Positions 1 to 5,462 of a stretch of DNA of 5,629 nt are shown here, piece after piece. A program made the translations under genes and the position numbers. The DNA is from Candidatus Dadabacteria bacterium. Lineage in GTDB: Bacteria > Desulfobacterota_D > UBA1144 > Nemesobacterales > Nemesobacteraceae. Location: positions 1 through 5,629 of the forward strand of contig JAPOSJ010000073.1 of NCBI GenBank assembly GCA_026709745.1, given 5' to 3'. The notes under the pieces were generated by a model. It made no database searches. It was given only the letters and a program-made list of their open reading frames with translations, and was not told the origin of the DNA. Position 1 is the stretch's first letter, and each line of letters begins with the position of its first letter.

Positions 1-96
1 AAGAGCAATCAGACTAATGAGTATGACAAGTACTACTGCCCCTGCGAAACTTATATATAGTTGCGTAGAAATACGATTCCAAAGCTTTGAAAGCAT
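1..96 (-). CDS. Partial membrane-anchored protein, probably a sensor kinase N-terminus
   Basis: Reading the minus strand from an ATG at 96 gives 32 open codons that run off the window edge. The product starts MLSKLWNRISTQLYIS and continues into a hydrophobic run rich in Val, Leu and Ile (about residues 17-32). A short basic, amphipathic N-terminus followed at once by a transmembrane helix is typical of two-component sensor kinases and other HAMP-type receptors; this is family-level inference, as no catalytic domain is in view. The in-frame codon TGA lies just upstream (106-108), so ATG 96 is the first possible ATG, preceded by a GAGACAGG purine stretch that can serve as ribosome binding site. 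It lies 33 nt after the binding-protein gene on the same strand and is probably co-transcribed, which would suit a binding-protein-linked receptor (compare TorT/TorS). A transporter membrane subunit is the main alternative. Confidence 0.6.
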   Translation of the reverse strand, partial: MLSKLWNRISTQLYISFAGAVVLVILISLIAL

Positions 97-114
97 TTGC
101 CTGTCTCAATGATT

Positions 115-144
115 CTATCTGCTAGTATTCTATCTAGCAGATAG
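115..144 (-). repeat. Perfect 11-bp inverted repeat spanning a stop codon
   Basis: On the plus strand CTATCTGCTAG (115-125) is the exact reverse complement of CTAGCAGATAG (134-144), with an 8-nt loop. In the minus-strand mRNA the last codons of the binding protein form the 5' arm, its TAG stop (130-132) sits in the loop, and the 3' arm ends 18 nt before the ATG of the downstream membrane protein. A second, shorter pairing (130-135 with 139-144) is mutually exclusive with the main one. No T-run follows, so it does not look like an intrinsic terminator; an intercistronic stem that sets the expression ratio or protects mRNA is the likelier role, by inference. Confidence 0.7.
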
Positions 145-1389
145 CTTAGTCATTATCTTCCCCGAGGTTAAAGACTTAATCGGCACATATTGTCCGTCAG
201 TGTCGATAATCGTCAAAAACACCCTGTCTGAACCTTGATTGTCATTCTTGCCATATCGAAGTGTGAAGCCCTCCAGATCAATTCTTCTGCCGGTCCGAAG
301 AACTCTGTCAATACAACTGCGGTCAACCTCCTTGCCACACTGCTTTACAACATAGATGGCCAGACGTCCTGCTAGATATCCTTCAAACGATATGAATCCG
401 GGTTTTGAATCAGGGTCGTACTCATTCAATGCCGCACGATAGGAAGCAGAAGCTGGTATTGTATCGTCCGTGGGGAAGGGAACCACCTGTGTAACCACGA
501 CCCCTGTACCTTGATTGCCCAGTTCGTTTGCCAACGCATTGCTGCCCACGAAAGAAAGCGTCATAAAAACAGAATTCATTCCGATATGGCGTGCCCACCT
601 GATAAATGTCGCGGTTGGTTTGTAGGGACCAACAATAATTACAGCTTCCGCTCTTGTTGAACGCAAATCAAAAAGTGCGGTCTTTACCGCAATGGTATTG
701 CGGGGGAATGTCCCCATTCCAACAGTGGATAGCCCTCGCTTTTCAAGAGCGAGAAGTACGCCTTGAAGACCAGCACGACCAAATGAATCATCCTGATAGA
801 GAATGGCGATGCGGTTAATTCCAAGATCGACCGTCAGTCGTTCTATCATTTCCTCGGTCTCCTGATAATAAGAAGCCCGAAGATTGATAACTGTCTGCAG
901 TTCGTTGTCACGCAAAAATTCCGCACCCGTCATAGGTGCTATATAGGGCACATCATATTTCTCCGTGATAGGCACTGCGGACTTGGATGTAGGAGTGCCA
1001 ACCGCTCCTATAAGTGCAAAAACCTTGTCACCAATCAGTCGATGTGTATTCAATATGGCTGCTTCCGGTTCGTATGAATCATCGAGTGACAACAGTTCCA
1101 TGCGGCGTCCGTCAATGCCGCCGTTTTTGTTAACTTCTTTAAATGCGGAGAGGATGCCAGTCTGAATGCCTTTTCCAAGCTCGCCGGCAGGACCGCTCAA
1201 TGCAGCGGACTGCCCGAACACGATACGGTCGTTGTATACACCCGGAGCAGCGGCCATTTCTTCTATAGCTTCACCCGATGTAGTGTATACCACCATCGTA
1301 AGTGCTGAAACCAGAAGCATTTTTATGAGAGATAGTCTGCTCAAGACACGCATTCTGCTAGAATTCATAACTACTGTGGCAAACTTCAC
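130..1389 (-). CDS. Periplasmic ABC-type substrate-binding protein (Leu/Ile/Val family, Peripla_BP_6)
   Basis: A 419-residue product of the type I periplasmic binding fold used by branched-chain amino acid and amide ABC transporters. The family opening is clear at residues 57-70 (VFGQSAALSGPAGE), followed by KGIQTGILSAFKEVN and NGGIDGRRMELL (about 73-100), then LDDSYEP and the hinge-region element YQDDSFGRAG (198-207). An export signal is visible: basic RVLSRLSLIK, hydrophobic MLLVSALTMVVY, and a possible cleavage after SGEA near residue 41. No lipobox Cys is seen. Two Cys (351, 359) near the C-terminus could form a disulfide. The longest frame begins with GTG at 1389 with GGA about 9 nt upstream; Met13 would give a more usual signal peptide and is an equally plausible start. 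The ligand cannot be read from the sequence. No permease or ATPase genes are next to it in view; the following gene looks like a membrane receptor, so it may be a sensory binding protein rather than a transport component. Confidence 0.9.
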   Translation of the reverse strand: MKFATVVMNSSRMRVLSRLSLIKMLLVSALTMVVYTTSGEAIEEMAAAPGVYNDRIVFGQSAALSGPAGELGKGIQTGILSAFKEVNKNGGIDGRRMELLSLDDSYEPEAAILNTHRLIGDKVFALIGAVGTPTSKSAVPITEKYDVPYIAPMTGAEFLRDNELQTVINLRASYYQETEEMIERLTVDLGINRIAILYQDDSFGRAGLQGVLLALEKRGLSTVGMGTFPRNTIAVKTALFDLRSTRAEAVIIVGPYKPTATFIRWARHIGMNSVFMTLSFVGSNALANELGNQGTGVVVTQVVPFPTDDTIPASASYRAALNEYDPDSKPGFISFEGYLAGRLAIYVVKQCGKEVDRSCIDRVLRTGRRIDLEGFTLRYGKNDNQGSDRVFLTIIDTDGQYVPIKSLTSGKIMTKLSAR

Positions 1390-1523
1390 GCAACATTTTC
1401 CGAGGCAATAATCTGTTCCAGATTTATCATAAGCAACCAGAATTCAGACTTCGCTGTTGTTCATTTAGAAGCTAACTTCAATGATTAGAATACAGCTATA
1501 TGCTAACTGATTACACAGGGCAT
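1390..1523. other. Intergenic region upstream of the binding-protein gene
   Basis: This AT-rich stretch lies between the minus-strand binding-protein start and the remnant of a plus-strand gene. No coding similarity is visible to me on either strand. A TATGAT sequence on the minus strand (complement of 1426-1431) could be a -10 element for the binding-protein gene, but the -35 position holds GCGAAG, a poor match, so I do not call a promoter. The missing N-terminal half of the acyl-CoA dehydrogenase is not recognisable here. Confidence 0.4.
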
Positions 1524-2053
1524 GTTAAAAAGAATTATGTATTTTTAGGTTACTAATAGTGTCACGATGCAAAAGTCTAAATAGTTTTCGCCATTTTCAC
1601 TAGAAGAACTGATAAAACGAAAGGCAGCGGGGAGATAACGGCTTTTATCGTTGATCTTAATGCCTTGGGTGTCTACCTTCGAGAATCAGATAGTAAGCTT
1701 TGGAATAAAGAGAAAAAGTACCTCGGAGATTATTTTTGAGAACTGCAAAATTCCGGATGGATAATATCCTTGGCAAGGAGAGTGGGGGCTTTAAGGTTGC
1801 GATGAAAACGCTTGATAAAGGAAAAATGGGAATTGCGGCCTAAGCCCCGGGAAAAACCACCAAGCACTCCTCCATGGTGAAGCTCTAGGCTTCTGAAAAC
1901 GCAATATGGGTGGCTGACCAAGGGCATTCAGGTGCATGGAGGAAACGGATATACGACATTTCTGCGATGCCAAGATTACCGAGATATATGAAGGTACCTC
2001 GGAGATACGGATGAAGTATCATTGCCGGGCAGGTTCTTTCAGAGTTGCTCTGA
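1524..2053 (+). pseudogene. Decayed acyl-CoA dehydrogenase (C-terminal half, multiple frameshifts and stops)
   Basis: Pieces of an acyl-CoA dehydrogenase follow one another in family order, but in changing frames. TNSV (from 1552) and IVFA..TDKTKGSGEITAFIVD (from 1581, up to KL at 1700) give the middle beta domain. After a frameshift comes KSTSEIIFENCKIP (1714-1755). A further shift leads to DNILGKESGGFKVAMKTLD (from 1760) and KGKMGIAA, ending at TAA 1841. GKTTKHSSMVKL (1850-1885) follows directly; the roughly 60 residues normally between are missing. Then come TAG (1886), ASENAIWVA, a shift, TKGIQVHGGNGYTT (1917-1958), a small loss, DAKITEIYEGTSEI (1966-2007), and AGQVLSELL with the ancestral stop TGA at 2051-2053. 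The N-terminal half is absent. The intact enzyme oxidises acyl-CoA to 2-enoyl-CoA with FAD and electron-transfer flavoprotein. The piece 1524-1551 is the least certain. Adjacent genes are intact, so read errors are an unlikely cause. Confidence 0.88.
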
Positions 2054-2064
2054 AGTGGTATAAT
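2036..2064 (+). promoter_or_regulatory. Candidate sigma-70-type extended -10 promoter for the C4 operon
   Basis: TATAAT at 2059-2064 is a perfect -10 hexamer, preceded by TGG at 2056-2058 so that it also has the extended -10 TGn element. With a 17-nt spacer the -35 position holds CTTTCA (2036-2041), a 3-of-6 match to TTGACA, which is tolerable for extended -10 promoters. Transcription would begin near 2071, leaving a leader of about 30 nt with the purine-rich GGGGGAAA ribosome binding site before the ATG at 2102. The element lies immediately after the ancestral stop of the acyl-CoA dehydrogenase remnant. This is prediction from consensus only. Confidence 0.5.
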
Positions 2065-2101
2065 TCAAAGTCTGTAATTTATTTGTCAGCCGGGGGAAAC
2101 C

Positions 2102-2968
2102 ATGTCTGAGTTGAACATAACCACCGTAGGTGTCGTAGGGGCAGGAACCATGGGGTCGGGTATAGCTGAGCTTGCTGCCTCTGCGGGAAAAAACGTCATA
2201 CTTCTGGATATTGAAAAAAGTATCGTGCAAGCAGCGGTCGTGAGAATTGAGAAGAATCTCCGGAGGCTGTCCCGAAGAGGCAAGATCGAAAAGGAGCAGG
2301 TTGATCGGGCTCTGTCAAGTATCTACCCGACTGAAGAATACGGTGATTTTCGTAGCGTGGATATCGTTATTGAAGCCGCAAGCGAGGATATGGAACTTAA
2401 AAAGGCAATTTTCTCCAGAGTCGAGGAAAACACGCCGGAAGGTGTGATCATTGCCACCAATACCTCAACCCTCTCTGTCACTGAACTTGCCATGAGCACT
2501 TCAAGATCCGAGAGAGTGATCGGAATCCACTTTTTTAATCCAGCCCCGATAATGAAGCTTGTCGAAGTTATCAATACCGCTAAAACCTCCCCCGCAACCC
2601 TTGAGCGGGTAATGGAATTTGCGAAGAGTCTCGATAAATATCCGGTCGTGACAAAAGACAGGACAGGGTTTGTCGTGAACAGGATACTCCTGCCGATGAT
2701 AAATGAGGCCGTCTTCGTGCTTGACGAAGGCGTAGCCACAGCGGCGGAGATCGATAATGCAATGAAACTCGGAGCGAATCATCCCATAGGTCCTCTTGCG
2801 CTTGCAGACCTCTTGGGACTTGATATCACCTTAAGCGTACTAGAGGTGCTGTACGCCGAGTACGGAGACCCTAAGTTCAGGCCTGCCCCGCTTCTAAGGG
2901 AAGTGGTGAGGTCCGGCAATCTGGGCAGAAAGACGGGAAAAGGTTTTTTCGAATACGCAAGAAGCTAG
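2102..2968 (+). CDS. hbd: 3-hydroxybutyryl-CoA dehydrogenase (3-hydroxyacyl-CoA dehydrogenase family)
   Basis: A 288-residue cytosolic enzyme that interconverts (S)-3-hydroxybutyryl-CoA and acetoacetyl-CoA. An N-terminal Rossmann domain shows GAGTMG (residues 13-18) and Asp36 at the end of the second beta strand, which favours NAD over NADP. Catalytic residues line up with the known family set: Ser122 (NTSTLS), His143 (GIHFFNPAPIMKLVEV), Glu155 and Asn193 (GFVVNR); the spacings Ser-His 21, His-Glu 12 and His-Asn 50 equal those of the human short-chain enzyme. The C-terminal dimerisation domain ends with the usual GRKTGKGFFEY. Length is normal for the stand-alone bacterial Hbd/PaaH type. The ATG follows a GGGGGAAA ribosome binding site. 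It is the first intact gene of a three-gene operon and stops 11 nt before the crotonase start. The preferred chain length is not provable; the C4 assignment rests on the neighbours. Confidence 0.95.
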   Translation: MSELNITTVGVVGAGTMGSGIAELAASAGKNVILLDIEKSIVQAAVVRIEKNLRRLSRRGKIEKEQVDRALSSIYPTEEYGDFRSVDIVIEAASEDMELKKAIFSRVEENTPEGVIIATNTSTLSVTELAMSTSRSERVIGIHFFNPAPIMKLVEVINTAKTSPATLERVMEFAKSLDKYPVVTKDRTGFVVNRILLPMINEAVFVLDEGVATAAEIDNAMKLGANHPIGPLALADLLGLDITLSVLEVLYAEYGDPKFRPAPLLREVVRSGNLGRKTGKGFFEYARS

Positions 2969-2974
2969 AGGAGG
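2969..2974 (+). promoter_or_regulatory. Consensus Shine-Dalgarno site for the crotonase gene
   Basis: AGGAGG starts right after the TAG stop of the upstream dehydrogenase and stands 5 nt before the ATG at 2980. It is a full match to the anti-Shine-Dalgarno core, stronger than the sites of the neighbouring genes, and fixes the crotonase start. The 11-nt intergenic gap implies co-transcription. Confidence 0.8.
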
Positions 2975-2979
2975 AATTC

Positions 2980-3762
2980 ATGTACGAGGATCTTTTATTT
3001 GAGAGCAGAGACAGCGGCGTAGGACTGCTGACAATCAACAAGAAGAGGGATATGAACGTGCTTAACGTTGACACCTTAAGTCATCTCAAGGAATTTGTGA
3101 CGGAGAAATTGCCCGCTGAGAATCTTAAGGTTCTGATTGTGATTGGGGCAGGAACAAAGGCTTTTGTCGCGGGGGCCGACGTAAGGCAAATGAGCCGGAT
3201 GACGACAGATGAATTCAGGGATTACTGTGCTTTGGGAAGAGTGGCTTTTGACTATCTAGAGCAGGCATCTTTCGCTGTTATAGCCGCGATAAACGGATAT
3301 GCGCTTGGAGGAGGGCTTGAACTTGCTCTTTCATGCGATATAAGGATTGCTTCTGAAAAAGCCCGCGTGGGTTTTCCCGAGACAAAGCTTGGTCTTTTCC
3401 CCTGCTGGGGAGGGACTCAAAGATCGACCAGGCTTATAGGGCCCGGAAAAACCAAGAAACTGGTTTTCACAGGGGAAATGGTTACCGCATCTGAAGCGCT
3501 TTCCCTCGGGCTAGTTGATAAGGTGGTGGAGCAGGGAGAACTTATGGATGAGGTTATGAAAATAGCCGAGCAGATTGCACACAACAGCCCGCTTGCCGTC
3601 AATTACGCCAAGAAAGCTATAAACCGTGGATCCGAGACTGGGCTTTCCGAAGGACTTGCGTACGAGATGGATGCGGGATTCCAGTGTTTTGATTCCTATG
3701 ACAGGGTTGAGGGTATGAGTGCGTTTGTAGAAAAAAGGACGGCTGAGTTCAAAGGAGAGTAG
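2980..3762 (+). CDS. crt: Enoyl-CoA hydratase / crotonase family protein
   Basis: A 260-residue crotonase-fold protein expected to hydrate crotonyl-CoA (or other short 2-enoyl-CoA) to the 3-hydroxyacyl-CoA. The first oxyanion-hole segment is KAFVAGADVRQM (60-71), the second is NGYALGGGLELALSCD (105-120). Both catalytic glutamates of true hydratases are present, Glu114 and Glu134 (FPETKLG), 20 residues apart as in rat enoyl-CoA hydratase (Glu144/Glu164). The C-terminal trimerisation part follows normally (GLVDKVV, NSPLAVNYAKKAI). Two segments depart from what is usual: NKKRDMNVLN near residue 20 where a proline normally follows the Asn-basic pair, and PCWGGTQRSTRLIG (141-154) where PGxGGTQRLPRLVG is common. 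Spacing to the dehydrogenase (11 nt) and thiolase (2 nt) marks an operon. The gene symbol is based on this context; a related crotonase with another substrate cannot be ruled out. Confidence 0.93.
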   Translation: MYEDLLFESRDSGVGLLTINKKRDMNVLNVDTLSHLKEFVTEKLPAENLKVLIVIGAGTKAFVAGADVRQMSRMTTDEFRDYCALGRVAFDYLEQASFAVIAAINGYALGGGLELALSCDIRIASEKARVGFPETKLGLFPCWGGTQRSTRLIGPGKTKKLVFTGEMVTASEALSLGLVDKVVEQGELMDEVMKIAEQIAHNSPLAVNYAKKAINRGSETGLSEGLAYEMDAGFQCFDSYDRVEGMSAFVEKRTAEFKGE

Positions 3763-3764
3763 CA

Positions 3765-4955
3765 ATGCAAAAGATTGTGCTCTCAGAACCTCTTAGAACC
3801 GCCATAGGAATATTCGGAGGAGCCCTTAAGGATATCTCCGCCGTCAGTCTGGGTACCGAGGTAGTAAAGGAGATCATGAGCAGGACATCCCTGCCGCCAG
3901 AACAGGTGGATGACTGCGTAATGGGCAACATACTGGGAGCGGGACAGGGTCAGAATCCCGCAAGACAGGTGTCGATCAATTCCGGATTAAAAGTCGAAAC
4001 TCCCGCTATTACCGTTAATAGGTTGTGTGGTTCGGGGCTTCAGTCTGTCGTTCTTGCCGCCCAGGCCATAAAGTCGGGCGACTGCGAATGCATTGTGGCG
4101 GGAGGAATGGAAAGTATGAGTACTGCCCCCTATTATCTTCGCAAAGCTAGGTGGGGATACAAGATGTCGGCTCCCTCCGATGAAGTTGTGGACGGAATTC
4201 TGTGCGATGGGCTCATGGACGCATTTAATGGCTACCACATGGGTGTTACAGCAGAGAATCTAGCGGAGAAATACGGTATATCACGGGAGCGCCAAGACGA
4301 GTTTGCGTATTCAAGTCAGATGAAGGCAAAAGTGGCGATTGAGGGTGGGAGATTTGTTTCCCAGATTGTTCCTATCTCTGTTCCTGGACGAAAGGGAAAT
4401 TCTATTCAGTTTGACGTTGACGAGCACCCGAGGCCGGGCGTAACGCTTGAGAGAATATCGGAGTTAAAACCTGTATTCAAAAAGGGAGGTACGGTGACGG
4501 CAGCAAATTCCTCGGGAATTAACGACGGTGCCGCTGCCCTGATCGTGACTTCTGAGAGCAAGGCAGAGAAACTGGGTCTTATTCCGATTGCGTCGATAAA
4601 ATCCTATGCAGTTTGCGGAGTTGATCCATCTGTCATGGGGATCGGTCCGGTTCCCGCGATGCGCATGGCCCTTGACAGAGCAGATCTCTGTATCGACGAT
4701 ATCAATCTAGTTGAACTCAATGAAGCCTTCGCTGCGCAGTCCCTAGCTGTACTGAGCGATTTTCCCATTGCTCAGGATAGGTTAAATGTAAACGGCGGAT
4801 CCATAGCGCTCGGGCATCCAGTGGGCGCCACGGGAGCCGTACTTCTTGTCAAGCTTCTTCACGAGTTTAAGAACATACACCCCGGCGGATACGGAATGGT
4901 GTCTTTATGTATGGGTGGTGGTATGGGTATAGCAATGATTGTTGAAAAGATGTAA
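3765..4955 (+). CDS. atoB: Acetyl-CoA acetyltransferase (thiolase)
   Basis: A 396-residue thiolase of normal bacterial length, which condenses two acetyl-CoA to acetoacetyl-CoA or cleaves it with CoA. The nucleophile Cys88 lies in NRLCGSGLQS, the NEAF motif is at 319-322, His351 sits in GGSIALGHPVGATGA, and the acid/base Cys382 in SLCMGGGMG; together these are the complete catalytic set. The GGMESMS motif (113-119) and an HMG motif (158-160, in NGYHMGVTAEN), typical of biosynthetic and degradative thiolases alike, are also present. The ATG starts 2 nt after the crotonase stop, with GGAG inside the crotonase end (3754-3757) as ribosome binding site, so translation is probably coupled. With the two preceding genes it closes the route between crotonyl-CoA and acetyl-CoA. 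Direction (butyrate-type synthesis, polyhydroxybutyrate supply, or fatty/amino acid breakdown) is not shown by the sequence; a broader 3-ketoacyl-CoA thiolase specificity is possible. Confidence 0.94.
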   Translation: MQKIVLSEPLRTAIGIFGGALKDISAVSLGTEVVKEIMSRTSLPPEQVDDCVMGNILGAGQGQNPARQVSINSGLKVETPAITVNRLCGSGLQSVVLAAQAIKSGDCECIVAGGMESMSTAPYYLRKARWGYKMSAPSDEVVDGILCDGLMDAFNGYHMGVTAENLAEKYGISRERQDEFAYSSQMKAKVAIEGGRFVSQIVPISVPGRKGNSIQFDVDEHPRPGVTLERISELKPVFKKGGTVTAANSSGINDGAAALIVTSESKAEKLGLIPIASIKSYAVCGVDPSVMGIGPVPAMRMALDRADLCIDDINLVELNEAFAAQSLAVLSDFPIAQDRLNVNGGSIALGHPVGATGAVLLVKLLHEFKNIHPGGYGMVSLCMGGGMGIAMIVEKM

Positions 4956-4985
4956 ACTGAGACAGTTCGCTCCGTAAACAGAACT

Positions 4986-5027
4986 ATGGTGAAGTTTCGG
5001 ATCGCTTTGACCGAAACATTGATATGA
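4986..5027 (+). other. Possible 13-codon leader frame overlapping the CDGSH start (ATGA)
   Basis: ATG at 4986 opens a 13-codon frame (MVKFRIALTETLI) whose TGA (5025-5027) overlaps the ATG of the CDGSH gene at 5024. The CDGSH gene itself has no visible Shine-Dalgarno sequence, so re-initiation from this frame would explain its translation. The leader frame also lacks a strong ribosome binding site, and a frame of this length can arise by chance. Confidence 0.25.
4994..5017 (+). repeat. 7-bp inverted repeat in the CDGSH gene leader
   Basis: GTTTCGG (4994-5000) pairs with CCGAAAC (5011-5017) across a 10-nt loop. The stem ends 6 nt before the CDGSH start codon. No T-run follows, so it is a poor terminator for the thiolase operon; if formed in mRNA it could influence initiation at 5024. 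It lies in a 68-nt intergenic gap without an evident promoter. Confidence 0.4.
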
Positions 5028-5437
5028 GTGAGAAGTCAAAAATAGACGTTCTTGATGACGGTCCCATGATTGTAAGTGGTCTTGATCTGCTTGAAGACTG
5101 GGACGGCAAGGAACTGCCGATAAAAGGGAAGACCGCACTTTGCCGCTGCGGAGCTTCTGAGAACAAGCCGTTTTGCGATGGTTCACACAGAGAGGCGGGT
5201 TTTAAGAGTGTTCTTGCTGATCCCATTGAATCTTCTGTATCCGCAAAGAAAGGCGAGGCGGTTATAAGGTCACTTGAAGACGGCCCATATGAGGTTTGCG
5301 GAGATATTGAACTTTGTGTAGGTGATGATTCGGGCCTCTCTGCGAACGACCCTTACTATCTTTGCCGCTGCGGAGCTTCTGAGAACAAGCCGTTTTGTGA
5401 CGGTTCCCATAAACAGATCGGTTTCAGTGACAAGTAA
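5024..5437 (+). CDS. Tandem CDGSH iron-sulfur domain protein
   Basis: A 137-residue small soluble protein with two full CDGSH motifs (C-x-C-...-C-D-G-S-H). The first uses Cys40, Cys42, Cys51 and His55; the second Cys114, Cys116, Cys125 and His129. Both keep the mitoNEET spacing, so each should bind one [2Fe-2S] cluster through three Cys and one His. No signal or membrane segment is seen. Each half also has the pattern DGP..V.G before its motif (residues 12-19 and 86-93), which points to internal duplication. Two motifs in one chain resembles the monomeric CISD3/MiNT type rather than the dimeric single-motif mitoNEET. Known members take part in electron or Fe-S transfer and redox sensing; the bacterial role is not settled. 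No in-frame start exists between the upstream stop at 4958 and 5024, so this ATG is the earliest. The next gene, 25 nt later, is a peroxiredoxin-like protein, consistent with a redox function. Confidence 0.92.
   Translation: MSEKSKIDVLDDGPMIVSGLDLLEDWDGKELPIKGKTALCRCGASENKPFCDGSHREAGFKSVLADPIESSVSAKKGEAVIRSLEDGPYEVCGDIELCVGDDSGLSANDPYYLCRCGASENKPFCDGSHKQIGFSDK
5138..5175 (+). repeat. 38-nt exact direct repeat, copy 1 (first CDGSH core)
   Basis: This stretch, coding for LCRCGASENKPFC minus the last codon base, is identical base for base to 5360-5397. Immediately beyond both ends the copies diverge: the next codons (Cys, Asp, Gly, Ser, His) differ only at synonymous third positions, while the preceding sequence differs in protein too. 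Confidence 0.9.
5360..5397 (+). repeat. 38-nt exact direct repeat, copy 2 (second CDGSH core)
   Basis: Second copy of the identical block at 5138-5175, 222 nt apart and in the same codon phase, lying in the second cluster-binding motif of the same gene. Recombination between the copies would delete 222 nt (74 codons) in frame and leave a single-motif protein. Confidence 0.9.
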
Positions 5438-5462
5438 TATAAAGACTAGGAGAAGATGAAAA

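Noticed and set aside
1426..1454. Minus-strand promoter for the binding-protein gene
   Set aside because: TATGAT is a fair -10, but there is no acceptable -35 at 16-18 nt and no extended -10.
1730..1973. Two short minus-strand frames opposite the acyl-CoA dehydrogenase remnant
   Set aside because: The plus strand carries the recognisable, decayed homology; the opposite frames are by-products of it.
1718..2006. A 13-nt direct repeat GTACCTCGGAGAT (1718-1730 and 1994-2006)
   Set aside because: Both copies encode TSEI motifs that are separately conserved in acyl-CoA dehydrogenases, so the match follows from coding similarity rather than a mobile or regulatory repeat.
2323..2739. A 138-residue minus-strand open frame inside hbd
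   Set aside because: It lies fully opposite an intact, motif-complete enzyme gene and has no recognisable domain; it is an antisense shadow.
4955..4967. Small inverted repeat AACTG/CAGTT after the thiolase stop as a terminator
   Set aside because: Only 5 bp with a 3-nt loop and no T-run; too weak to call an intrinsic terminator.
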